In this document: in pieces, positions 1 to 7,362 of the stretch
Layout: each line of letters begins with the position of its first letter
Numbering within the stretch: position 1 is the first letter of the stretch
DNA from: an uncultured Acetatifactor sp.
GTDB taxonomy: Bacteria > Bacillota > Clostridia > Lachnospirales > Lachnospiraceae
DNA length: 23,586 nucleotides
Assembly: GCA_910584435.1 (NCBI GenBank)
Contig: CAJUAP010000002.1
Coordinates: forward strand, 1 to 23,586
Reading direction: 5' to 3'
Program-made: the position numbers and the translations under genes
Notes under the pieces: generated by a model
Seen by the model: the letters and a program-made list of their open reading frames with translations, nothing else
Told to the model about the DNA's origin: nothing
Databases searched by the model: none

Positions 1-23
1 ATAATCGCAGACTTTTCAGGCAT
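1..23 (-). CDS. Start of a further gene, cut by the left edge; possibly an adenylating enzyme
   Basis: The stop codon TAA of the dehydratase-methyltransferase gene is followed with no gap by an ATG (positions 23-21), giving the junction TAAATG. The readable peptide is MPEKSAI and then leaves the window. No clear Shine-Dalgarno sequence precedes it, so translation would be coupled to the upstream gene. The pattern PEK-x-AI is common near the start of NRPS-type adenylation domains and AMP-ligases (xPEKxAI...LTY.EL). That would suit the locus, but seven residues are far too few to assign a family. That a gene starts here is fairly likely; its identity is a guess. Confidence 0.4.
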
Positions 24-2276
24 TTAACAAGTTTGAGTTTCACGGATTAAGGAAGTATTAAACACCGACATGTACTTTCTAAAAATAATTGTTCCCAACA
101 CAGTATAGTATTCCTGAGTATATGGAATATGACCAAGCTTTTTTGTCTCATAGTCATAATAATGCTCCATTGGATACATATCAAATATTTCACTTCCCTC
201 ACACATATAGCAGTTGCTATATGAGTCCAAATACCCGGCTATTTTTTTCTGTGCCAGGCTTACAGCACGGAATGCCTTTTTATTTTTAATCAAATCTGGT
301 GAAGGATTGGTAAAACAAATCAGTAAAGCTTTCGATAACTGTTGATTATATGTCTCTAATGCTTTGCAAAACATCTCGATGCTTTGATTGAAGTTCTGAA
401 TATCTTTTCCCTCATAATCTTCAACATCATACCCATCTTTTATAGCATACAGATTGTACATTTTCACATTATCCAAAAAATCATCTTGCTCAATGTGACA
501 TTTGAATCCATGCCTTTCTAATATTGCAAGGATTGAATCCAATCGCACCTCATCAGTCTCATGTATTTCCATGACAATCTGCTTGATCTTATCCCAGTCA
601 TCTTCTTCAATACCGTTGATAATATCAACCTCACTTTTTTCAGCATCAATCTTCAACAAATCTATTGTTTTAATACTATGTTCTCTGATTACTTGACTCA
701 AAGGTTTCATCGAAACTTGATAAACTTTACTGTTCAATCTTTCTTCAGCCAATTCATCTACAAAAGCATCAATATCATTTACAGAGCAGTTCCCATGTTT
801 TATAACATTCTTTATAATTGTCTTTATTGCCTTTTCTTCATATTGAGTATTTGGGTAAACACCAGAAAAAACGGTTGATTTTTCATAAAATGTAAAATTA
901 ATCACCTTTGCGCAATCTGATATGCCGCAGTTTTCAACTGTTACATTCGGCGCATATGCATCTATATTTACCTCTAATGCTTTGTATACGCTTTGTGATG
1001 GTTCAAACGAATATACTCTACTTGAAGGACACACGCTGCTCACATATAAAGAGAATAAACCGATGTTTGCTCCAATATCTACAACAACTGCATTTTCCTT
1101 AAGCGCAATACCATTACGTAGGTAAAGTTCTTTTTCAAAAATTTCGTCATACACATAATTCGTTTCATATTGGTTAATATGAGCTATCTTCATATTATTG
1201 GGTAATATAGTTGTATTTAGTTCCTTAAAATCCAATCGATTGCTATTTATATAATTTGGCGTTGTCTTATCATATCGCAACCATTCTTCCATATGAATAA
1301 CCAATATATTTATTGCACTCTTTTCATCATAAAACATACTCTCCTTATCAAGCAAAAGCCGGAACACCTGATCGTATATATCCATTTGTATATTTAGATT
1401 AGTATTAAATTTATCATTCCAAAATTTCAAAACATTTTCTAATGGTTGAACATTGAAGTTAGAGGCAACGACCATTTTATATTCTGCCACATTCTCATTA
1501 TATAAAAACACAATATGATCAAGCTTTGCAACTATTTTTCCCGATACTTCTTTCACATATGCATCTGCAGAAATTTTCCCATCCTTATCATCCCAATTTG
1601 TAGTTACCACATAATATTTATCTGTCTTTGACCAATCATTCTCTGAAATATATACATTGCCTATTTCTATTAGAACATAATTATTTGTATTCTTCTTTCT
1701 TTTAGCTAAAACTGTTTGACATAGAGCATCAACCAATAATGTTTCAACACAAGCTCTTTTTACACAATTACTGCCACAAGATATATTGACAGAGAAATAT
1801 CCACTTTTATCATCCAAATAAATGCTATTTATTGTTCGAAACATATTTCCATAGGTATTCCCTGTTTTATTAAGTTCCTCGTAGAATTCGTTGCCATTCC
1901 ACATTTGTTTTTCAATCTTATTAATAAAGTTTTCCGGAAAGTCACAGTATTTTGGAACATCATAATCAACGCAAGCACTTGCTGACGCTAATAACGTATT
2001 ATTTCCATCGACATAACTTTTTACCTCAATATCCATATTTTCTTTATCTTGTATTCTCACAGAATAACAAAGCAGTATTTTATCACCATTTATAATATAG
2101 GGGGTTATAAACCTTACTGTTTCCAGTCTCCAAAAGCTGTCTACTTTATACTCTTTACATAGTTTTATTATTTCTTGGCAGTAAAATGATCCCGGAATAA
2201 TTGCTATGTTATTTATACAATGGTCCTTAATAAAATCAACATTGTAGCTCTTGCTTATGTTATGGCACTCTAACAT
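24..2276 (-). CDS. PKS-type dehydratase domain fused to FkbM methyltransferase
   Basis: 750 residues. Residues 1-265 resemble a polyketide synthase dehydratase (double hot-dog): H19 and P28 fit the HxxxGxxxxP motif (the Gly is N23), YGNMF at 142-146 fits the YGPxF motif, and DALCQ with D183 fits the second catalytic motif, so the His/Asp pair is present. Residues 397-410 (VVVDIGANIGLFSL) are the SAM-binding motif I of FkbM-type methyltransferases, and LLKIDAEKSEVDIINGI (540-556) is the second FkbM block. The flanks NILVIHMEEWLRY (323-335) and YYDYETKKLGHIPYTQEYY (706-724) resemble the SGNH/FkbH-like segments that bracket FkbM domains in NRPS/PKS lines. The expected role is dehydration and O-methylation of a carrier-bound intermediate. 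No carrier, ketosynthase or acyltransferase domain is present, so it would act in trans. The ATG at 2276 follows GGAAG at a normal distance. It lies 28 bp downstream of the SbnB-like gene, in the same operon. Domain calls are from motifs; substrate unknown. Confidence 0.85.
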   Translation of the reverse strand: MLECHNISKSYNVDFIKDHCINNIAIIPGSFYCQEIIKLCKEYKVDSFWRLETVRFITPYIINGDKILLCYSVRIQDKENMDIEVKSYVDGNNTLLASASACVDYDVPKYCDFPENFINKIEKQMWNGNEFYEELNKTGNTYGNMFRTINSIYLDDKSGYFSVNISCGSNCVKRACVETLLVDALCQTVLAKRKKNTNNYVLIEIGNVYISENDWSKTDKYYVVTTNWDDKDGKISADAYVKEVSGKIVAKLDHIVFLYNENVAEYKMVVASNFNVQPLENVLKFWNDKFNTNLNIQMDIYDQVFRLLLDKESMFYDEKSAINILVIHMEEWLRYDKTTPNYINSNRLDFKELNTTILPNNMKIAHINQYETNYVYDEIFEKELYLRNGIALKENAVVVDIGANIGLFSLYVSSVCPSSRVYSFEPSQSVYKALEVNIDAYAPNVTVENCGISDCAKVINFTFYEKSTVFSGVYPNTQYEEKAIKTIIKNVIKHGNCSVNDIDAFVDELAEERLNSKVYQVSMKPLSQVIREHSIKTIDLLKIDAEKSEVDIINGIEEDDWDKIKQIVMEIHETDEVRLDSILAILERHGFKCHIEQDDFLDNVKMYNLYAIKDGYDVEDYEGKDIQNFNQSIEMFCKALETYNQQLSKALLICFTNPSPDLIKNKKAFRAVSLAQKKIAGYLDSYSNCYMCEGSEIFDMYPMEHYYDYETKKLGHIPYTQEYYTVLGTIIFRKYMSVFNTSLIRETQTC

Positions 2277-2304
2277 ACCTTTTCTTCCTTCTTAACTTTT
2301 ATAT

Positions 2305-3267
2305 CTACTCAAGCTCTGTTCCTATTCCTAGTTTGATTGCCTTCTCATAATAGTATTGACTGATTGCAATATCAAAGACACCCATCCCCATAGGGTTAAA
2401 CATAATACTATCTTTTTCTTTATAAATGCCTATACTTCCTCTGCAAACCACATCTGCAATACTCTTGACCATACTTTTCTGTAAACCCTTGTACAAATAC
2501 AGCTGCTCTATGTCTGTATCTTCTCTGCATACTTCATCCCAATCATCCACTATAATTGTGTCTTTTACAAACTCATAGATATCATTAGTATAATCACGCA
2601 AAGATACATTTAACAGCAGATTTCCCTCTTTGGGCTTTTCATTAATATACCGTTCATCCGAAACTGTACATGTAATAAAAATATCGCTCTCTTCATAAAC
2701 CTCGTTCCAATTGGTTAGCACCTCGATTTTATTACCAAAATTATTTATATTAAGTGAAACATTTCTCTTATCGTAAACAAATATCTTGTCTATTATTTCT
2801 CCATACAAATTGCAACACATACGACAATGATATTGCCCAATTGGTCCCAGTCCAATGATACCAATATTTATTTTCTTTCTTTTTCTCTCCTTCAGATAAT
2901 ACTTGATCATTAAGCCGCTCACCGATGCTGTGCGAATTATACTAATTAAAGAAGTATTGAATATACTTTTTACAACACCAGTATCAACATCGTTTAATAC
3001 CACGACAGAATTTGCCCTAGGAATTCCTTTTGTAATATTTTCTGGAAAACTGGCAATCCATTTTATTCCCGTTGCATTAATATCTTGCCCCACATATGCT
3101 GGCATAGCAATGATTCTGTTTTTTCTATTCCGATATCTAAGATAAGGCTTTATAGGCTGAGAATAATCACCTTTATCTATAGCCCAAACAGCAGCTTCAA
3201 CACATGATACAGTTTCATCCCAATTATTATTCATCTGTTTCATATCTTTATCACTAATATAAATCAC
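2305..3267 (-). CDS. sbnB: SbnB-like 2,3-diaminopropionate biosynthesis dehydrogenase (ornithine cyclodeaminase family)
   Basis: 320 residues, the family's usual size. The nucleotide-binding motif GLGPIG (139-144) follows a beta strand (NIGII). TGIKW with K69 and IIRTASVSGL with R112 are the conserved substrate-side blocks of the ornithine cyclodeaminase/mu-crystallin fold. In the staphyloferrin B pathway, SbnB oxidises N-(2-amino-2-carboxyethyl)-L-glutamate with NAD to release 2-oxoglutarate and L-2,3-diaminopropionate. The start is GTG at 3267 and overlaps the SbnA-like stop in a four-base GTGA, so the two are translationally coupled. The pairing with SbnA is the main reason to prefer SbnB over a plain ornithine cyclodeaminase or alanine dehydrogenase. 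Confidence 0.88.
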   Translation of the reverse strand: MIYISDKDMKQMNNNWDETVSCVEAAVWAIDKGDYSQPIKPYLRYRNRKNRIIAMPAYVGQDINATGIKWIASFPENITKGIPRANSVVVLNDVDTGVVKSIFNTSLISIIRTASVSGLMIKYYLKERKRKKINIGIIGLGPIGQYHCRMCCNLYGEIIDKIFVYDKRNVSLNINNFGNKIEVLTNWNEVYEESDIFITCTVSDERYINEKPKEGNLLLNVSLRDYTNDIYEFVKDTIIVDDWDEVCREDTDIEQLYLYKGLQKSMVKSIADVVCRGSIGIYKEKDSIMFNPMGMGVFDIAISQYYYEKAIKLGIGTELE

Positions 3268-4241
3268 TGTTCCGTCCCTTTACTTTCTGTTTTTCCAAAA
3301 ATATACTTATTACACCATTCATCATTGTAAATGGTTTCAAAGTACCGTTCTCCTCTATCCGCAAAAATTGCCACTACTTTTGGTTTATGATCACACTCCG
3401 CATTTTTAAAATATTTACAGACAGCAGCATAAACAGATCCCGCCGATCCTCCCACAAAAAGATTTTGCTCATCCAACAATTCACGACACATACTAATGCT
3501 TTCGCATTCATCCACAATAACAATTTCATCAATTATAGCGTCTTGCATCACTTGTGGCACTATACTTGATCCAATCCCCGGTATCATACGCTTCAATGGT
3601 TCTTGTCCAAAAACAACCGATCCCTTTACGTCAACTGCTATTACTTTTGCATTAGGATAATGTCTCTTTACACATTGCGAAACTCCCGTTATTGTGCCTC
3701 CTGAGCTAACTCCTACAAAAATATAATCCACACATACATCTTGGCAAATTTCCTCGCCAACCCCCTCCCCATATGCCATTGCATTAATTTTATTCTCATA
3801 TTGATTAATCCAAAAACTATTATTATATTCCAAAAGCAACTCTTTGACCTTAGCAATTCTTGATAACAAATATCCTCCCGAACTATCTGGTTTATCCACC
3901 TTGACAATTTCCCCTCCCACAGCCCTAATCAAATACTCGTTAATCTTTAATATTTTAGGATCCACGACACAAATAAATCTTAAACCATATAAATGACAAT
4001 AATTTGCCAAAGCAACTCCAAAATTTCCAGAAGATGATTCGATAATCGTAGTATCTCTATCAATCTGTTTGTGATCCAACAGATATTTCAAAACTTTGCT
4101 TGCAGCTCTATCTTTTATACTTCCGGTAGGATTAGCACCTTCAACCTTCACATACAATTCAATCTTATCATGCAATTTACTTTGCACCTTAACCAAAGGC
4201 GTATTTCCTACACTAAATAAAATATTTTTATATACTCCCAT
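3264..4241 (-). CDS. sbnA: SbnA-like PLP-dependent N-(2-amino-2-carboxyethyl)-L-glutamate synthase
   Basis: 325 residues of the cysteine synthase fold (type II PLP). NPTGSIKDRAA carries the Schiff-base lysine K43; SSSGNFG (69-75) is the substrate loop and GVSSGGT (177-183) the phosphate-binding loop. In the known SbnA reaction, O-phospho-L-serine and L-glutamate condense to the precursor of L-2,3-diaminopropionate. The protein is closer in layout to SbnA than to CysK, and the overlapping SbnB-like gene makes the diaminopropionate pathway the best reading. The ATG at 4241 is fixed by an in-frame TGA two codons upstream. The ribosome site (GAGGG) is about 14 bases away, which is rather far, so translation may depend partly on upstream small ORFs. 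As for most such loci, the product would feed a peptide or polyketide-peptide assembly line. Confidence 0.88.
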   Translation of the reverse strand: MGVYKNILFSVGNTPLVKVQSKLHDKIELYVKVEGANPTGSIKDRAASKVLKYLLDHKQIDRDTTIIESSSGNFGVALANYCHLYGLRFICVVDPKILKINEYLIRAVGGEIVKVDKPDSSGGYLLSRIAKVKELLLEYNNSFWINQYENKINAMAYGEGVGEEICQDVCVDYIFVGVSSGGTITGVSQCVKRHYPNAKVIAVDVKGSVVFGQEPLKRMIPGIGSSIVPQVMQDAIIDEIVIVDECESISMCRELLDEQNLFVGGSAGSVYAAVCKYFKNAECDHKPKVVAIFADRGERYFETIYNDEWCNKYIFGKTESKGTEQ

Positions 4242-4323
4242 TGTTCAATCTTGTGCCCTCTTCATTCTTTATATTTTTCACAGGACAATACTACATTTTG
4301 TAAAATTTTTCTGCTTCACATAA

Positions 4324-4413
4324 TCATACATCTACCCTTCTTACCGAAGAAAGCTTTAATTCTTGGCAAAAATTTCTCACCACATAATAGGCCTTTCTAA
4401 ATTCACAAATCAT
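4324..4413 (-). CDS. Small ORF of 29 residues with a strong ribosome site, upstream of sbnA
   Basis: The ATG at 4413 is preceded by GGAGGTGAG (4421-4429) at 11 bases, the best Shine-Dalgarno sequence in the left part of the window. The peptide begins MICEFRKAYYVVRNFC and ends SSVRRVDV; it is basic, has two cysteines, and has no membrane helix or known motif. It ends 82 bp before the SbnA-like start on the same strand. It may be a short leader or coupling ORF, or a genuine small product of the locus. Expression is inferred only from the ribosome site. Confidence 0.45.
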   Translation of the reverse strand: MICEFRKAYYVVRNFCQELKLSSVRRVDV

Positions 4414-4428
4414 TAATTATCTCACCTC

Positions 4429-4454
4429 CATATGTACCTATAGTTCCACATATG
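4429..4454. promoter_or_regulatory. Inverted repeat at the predicted transcription start of the sbnA operon
   Basis: CATATGT (4429-4435) and ACATATG (4448-4454) form a 7-bp inverted repeat around a 12-base centre. It lies just upstream of the small-ORF ribosome site and at the predicted start point of the promoter at 4456-4483, a common operator position. It could equally be a small 5' hairpin. The regulator is unknown. Confidence 0.3.
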
Positions 4455-4455
4455 A

Positions 4456-4483
4456 ATTCTATCCACAGCGAGAAATGCCACAA
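4456..4483 (-). promoter_or_regulatory. Candidate promoter for the small ORF-sbnA-sbnB operon
   Basis: On the minus strand TTGTGG (4483-4478) and TAGAAT (4461-4456) are separated by 16 bases and read toward the small ORF at 4413. Both boxes deviate from consensus. The position is supported mainly by the inverted repeat directly downstream. Confidence 0.3.
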
Positions 4484-4546
4484 ATTCAACAAAGTTTAAA
4501 TTTGCAAGTAGCATTTTTCGGCCCACGCAATATGAAAATAAATACT

Positions 4547-4669
4547 TTATCCTGAATTATTCACACCAGTATGATCCTGACAAAATAATTCTGATTTCCT
4601 TTTATTTGACCAATCAACAGCTATACGCATACAATCGATCATTAAAGTATTTTTGTTTTCATTTTCCAT
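4547..4669 (-). CDS. Small ORF of 40 residues with a good ribosome site
   Basis: The ATG at 4669 follows AGGAAAGGAAATAATCATT, a purine-rich ribosome site at a plausible distance. The peptide starts MENENKNTLMIDCMRIAVDW and ends HTGVNNSG; it has two cysteines, is hydrophilic, and shows no signal peptide or membrane segment. I recognise no family. It lies on the same strand as sbnA, 133 bp before the next small ORF, and between the ISAs1 remnant and the sbn genes. It could be an orphan small protein, a precursor peptide or chance coding. Confidence 0.35.
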   Translation of the reverse strand: MENENKNTLMIDCMRIAVDWSNKRKSELFCQDHTGVNNSG

Positions 4670-4854
4670 AATGATTATTTCCTTTCCTGAATCTGGAAAT
4701 AATTGTACACAAATGTGCAGAGATTGACATTAACTGAATCCACTAAAACAGAAAAAAAGACATTTGAGAATATATAAAAGCTTGTATTTACCGTATTCTA
4801 CTACATTTTTGGCACTCACGCTTTATCTGTTTTCTGTTATAAAATTATCTTTAT

Positions 4855-5111
4855 TTCATCCACGCACAGCTGGCCGAGTACAAGGGAGAACTCGGTAGCC
4901 CAGGCACTGACCGCATGGATTGGTTTTATGTTCCCTGCGTCTTGCTGTTTTTCCATCAATGGCAACAACGCCTTTGACTTTGCCGGATACGGCACCTGCC
5001 CACAAAAAATGCATCGTGGAATTTTTCGAGTTCAGTCATCTGGAACACTCTGTTTAGAGTATCACGAGAAGAGATACCACTGGACAGTTCAAGAAATGCT
5101 TCCAGCCATTC
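4855..5111 (-). pseudogene. Decayed ISAs1-family transposase fragment
   Basis: Read on the minus strand from 5111, the frame gives EWLEAFLEL, then ISSRDTLNRVFQMTELEKF, matching the ISAs1 (H-repeat) transposase block xxHDTFNRVF. After a frame change VVAIDGKTARR appears, the DDE block that carries the first catalytic Asp. After a second frame change, KPIHAVSAWATEFSLVLGQ and then LCVDE appear, the next conserved block. Both the N-terminus and everything after LCVDE are missing, and stop codons interrupt every frame. It is a dead internal fragment and shows that an ISAs1 element once sat between the BtrH-like gene and the sbn genes. Confidence 0.8.
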
Positions 5112-5133
5112 TTTTTAGAAGCTGCCCAGTCAT

Positions 5134-5139
5134 ATTATA
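5134..5139 (-). promoter_or_regulatory. Extended -10 sequence upstream of the transposase remnant
   Basis: TGGTATAAT on the minus strand is a consensus extended -10 element (TGnTATAAT). A TTGACA (5167-5162) lies 22 bases upstream, too far for a normal -35 box. It may be the leftover promoter of the ISAs1 element or could now drive the 40-residue ORF. Confidence 0.3.
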
Positions 5140-5258
5140 CCAGATTTAGATGCTATTTTATTGTCAATACACCAAACAAATGCAGAAATTTGCTTGGTTT
5201 TTCAAGCATTCATCCACATTTTTGATATGGGAAGTTTGAGTTAGCAAGCAAACACTAA

Positions 5259-6326
5259 TTAGTTAAGCCCCATTACAACTAATAAATTTTGTAATATTTC
5301 CACTTCCTTCAATTCTACTGTCACAAGTAAATTGTTTATTCTCCTAATATCTTCTTTACTCTTGCATATATTATACTTCAAAGCTCTCATACGCAAACTA
5401 TCCGTTTTTGAAATCAATTCCTTTATTTGCCCAGAAATTCTCATGTTTTTATCTATAAAGTAATTGCTTTCTAAATACTCAACACTATAAAGCATACACT
5501 TCTTATGTTCATATAAAGCATGAAAGGGTCTATAATCCAACTCTTTCGATTCTTCATTCGAATATCTTACAAATTCTCTAAAAGGTTCGTAAATCTTTGC
5601 TCCCCACCAATAATCACCATACGAATTAATAATATGTGAATAGCGTTTTGCTGTATTTCTACCGTTTAAATAATCCAGAAAAAGTTCCTTAAATAAATCT
5701 AAATCATAATCATAAACAACTTGACGCCGGGGATTTATTAATGTCAATGGGGAATGTTTCAAAGGCAAATATACTGATTCCTCCAGTGCTAAATATGGTA
5801 CTTCTAATATTGATAGTCTATCTTCCTTATCAAAATCTACCATCTTTACAGTTTTCTTACCTTTATCATAACCAAACACCAAAATGTCATGTATAAGCTC
5901 AGAATATCCATAACTTTTTGTACCTGGCAGTTTTGATACATCAACATAGGAAAGAATATAAAGGCCATTATTAATCCAAGATATTATATGGTTCATAAAC
6001 TGCTCTCGTTCAATTTTAATCACAGTTCCATCAATATCAATTATATGCTCATGTATAAAAAGCATCTCTCCATGTCGACCAATTCGAATCATATTAGCCG
6101 GATATATATCTAAAGGATGATTTTTTTTGTCTTCTTTCCAATTTTTATTAAAAGCTAATTGTATCATACAATTATAAAACCATTTATAAGATTCCGGCAT
6201 TGTCAATAGGATTGACAAATTTAGTGCTGTGTTTAAACTATAATATATTGGCGGTGGAAAATATAAGGGCAACTCTGTTTTATCTTCTTCCTGCAATTCT
6301 TTCTGAATATAAGCTACATCTAACAT
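5259..6326 (-). CDS. BtrH-like protein (butirosin biosynthesis protein H, N-terminal type)
   Basis: 355 residues from the ATG at 6326, which has AAAGG 13 bases upstream. The frame stays open to 6437, but the extra 37 residues have no ribosome site and look non-coding. The block GYSELIHDILVFGYDKGKKT (about 163-182), followed by VKMVDFD, fits the papain-like BtrH/C39-type fold: H in LIHD and D in VDFD occupy the usual catalytic His and Asp places. The expected N-terminal Cys (usually a DC or HC before an alanine-rich helix) is not seen; the matching stretch is PPPIYYSLNTAL. BtrH itself moves an acyl group from a carrier protein to an aminoglycoside, and relatives occur in many NRPS/PKS loci, so acyl transfer or product release is the likely role. 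It may be inactive or use another nucleophile. Same strand and AT-rich composition as the sbn genes. Confidence 0.6.
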   Translation of the reverse strand: MLDVAYIQKELQEEDKTELPLYFPPPIYYSLNTALNLSILLTMPESYKWFYNCMIQLAFNKNWKEDKKNHPLDIYPANMIRIGRHGEMLFIHEHIIDIDGTVIKIEREQFMNHIISWINNGLYILSYVDVSKLPGTKSYGYSELIHDILVFGYDKGKKTVKMVDFDKEDRLSILEVPYLALEESVYLPLKHSPLTLINPRRQVVYDYDLDLFKELFLDYLNGRNTAKRYSHIINSYGDYWWGAKIYEPFREFVRYSNEESKELDYRPFHALYEHKKCMLYSVEYLESNYFIDKNMRISGQIKELISKTDSLRMRALKYNICKSKEDIRRINNLLVTVELKEVEILQNLLVVMGLN

Positions 6327-6437
6327 TTGTATAATCTGCCTTTCTACGAAAAGCACCGATATGATTATGAAACATTTCAAACACCTTTTCGCTTTCGCTC
6401 TATTTTCTGTTATACTTCTCTTGCAGGATACCGGCAT

Positions 6438-7111
6438 ACTACAGAACCCGATGAAAATTGACCGGACTTCGACAAACGACCAATCCCTTTCAGACCTGCA
6501 AACATTTCTATAGGAGAAACTTCTTTTTGACTTTAAAAACTGTTGTTGCCTTGACGTTCACAAAACCTGACTCCATGTTTGTATCGGTATCACTAATTCC
6601 AATAGACACACCAAGTATAAACAGTCCTAATTCTCTTCCTTTTATTATAACCCTAAGGCATTTAACTAGTACGCCTGATAATAACTATCTATCCCTGCTA
6701 TGAATAGCTTTTTCTCTCGTCAATCTAATTTTCATCCAAAGCAGCATTAATTTCCTCTATTTCTTTTTCTGTTTTTTCAATCAAAGGCATTTTACTATAA
6801 AGCAATAGTCATCTTGCTGCATATTGATACCTTCTTATTCTACTATTTTTTAGAAAAGTTTAGAAAAGGATTGCGATAACCGTATAGAAACAACACAACT
6901 ACGCAGCACAGCACAATTCATATTCTTTCCATCCCTTGTTCTACCAAAATTATACATTTTTTGCGTTATAATGCAACCGCATCGGCTTAATTATAAATAT
7001 TTCAGCATAATCATCTGCCCACTCCGGTAGGCTTCACTCCATGTGAAAAAAATCTGCTGCGCAGACCATCGCAATACCTATTATAGTTCCCACTTGTGGG
7101 AACTTGTTCCG
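6438..7111. other. Gene-poor AT-rich stretch with degraded coding traces
   Basis: No supportable gene. On the minus strand an open stretch at 6508-6684 encodes a hydrophobic run (GLFILGVSIGIS) and then NVKATTVFKVKKKFLL, and 6725-6790 encodes a short acidic coil (MPLIEKTEKEIEEINAALDEN is 21 codons with no ribosome site). Both look like 3' remnants of lost genes. A near-palindrome TTGCGTTATAATGCAA lies at about 6962, and a perfect hairpin GTTCCCAC-tt-GTGGGAAC lies at 7086-7103. Confidence 0.4.
7086..7103. repeat. Perfect 8-bp hairpin
   Basis: GTTCCCAC and GTGGGAAC are separated by only two bases. There is no T-run, so it is not a normal intrinsic terminator. It sits next to the larger structured repeat at 7112-7202. 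Confidence 0.5.
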
Positions 7112-7202
7112 GTCTCTCCACTTCAGCCCCCTTACGGGGGAGAAATTTTCAGCTGCAAAGAGGCGCATCTGAAAATTCTCCCGGGGGCTTCCGTTCCGAG
7201 AC
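7112..7202. repeat. Long imperfect inverted repeat with a nested hairpin
   Basis: GTCTC (7112-7116) pairs with GAGAC (7198-7202), AGCCCCC (7125-7131) with GGGGGCT (7183-7189), and the run GGGAGAAATTTTCAG ending at 7152 with CTGAAAATTCTCCC (7169-7182). An inner CCCCC-ttac-GGGGG lies in the left arm. The element has no coding content and no T-run. It resembles intergenic palindromic repeats or a small structured RNA rather than a terminator. Confidence 0.6.
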
Positions 7203-7219
7203 TGTTTTAAATTTCCTCT

Positions 7220-7249
7220 TTGACATTTCTAAGCTGGACTATTTATGCA
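7220..7249 (+). promoter_or_regulatory. Candidate promoter for the lipoprotein-LysM pair
   Basis: TTGACA (7220-7225) is a consensus -35 box. TATGCA (7244-7249) is a weak -10 box at 18-base spacing. It leaves a leader of about 105 bases before the ATG at 7363. Confidence 0.35.
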
Positions 7250-7362
7250 ATTTGTCATGAATGTTATCACTCACAGAAATGATGCAAATATGATGGAATT
7301 TAGAGATAAATTTGAAGTACTGCAGATGTATCATAGAAAATATCATATGACGGAGGGAAAAC

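Noticed and set aside
4928..5149. Plus-strand 73-codon ORF
   Set aside because: It lies antisense to the recognisable ISAs1 transposase fragment and has no ribosome site or family match.
5162..5230. Intrinsic terminator for the BtrH-like gene (GCTTG/CAAGC hairpin)
   Set aside because: Only five base pairs and no proper T-run on the minus strand.
6327..6437. 37-codon N-terminal extension of the BtrH-like protein
   Set aside because: No ribosome site at the ATG at 6437 and a composition unlike the rest; the ATG at 6326 is better placed.
6508..6790. Two minus-strand open stretches with protein-like composition
   Set aside because: Neither has a start with a ribosome site, and I cannot match them to a family; treated as decayed traces.
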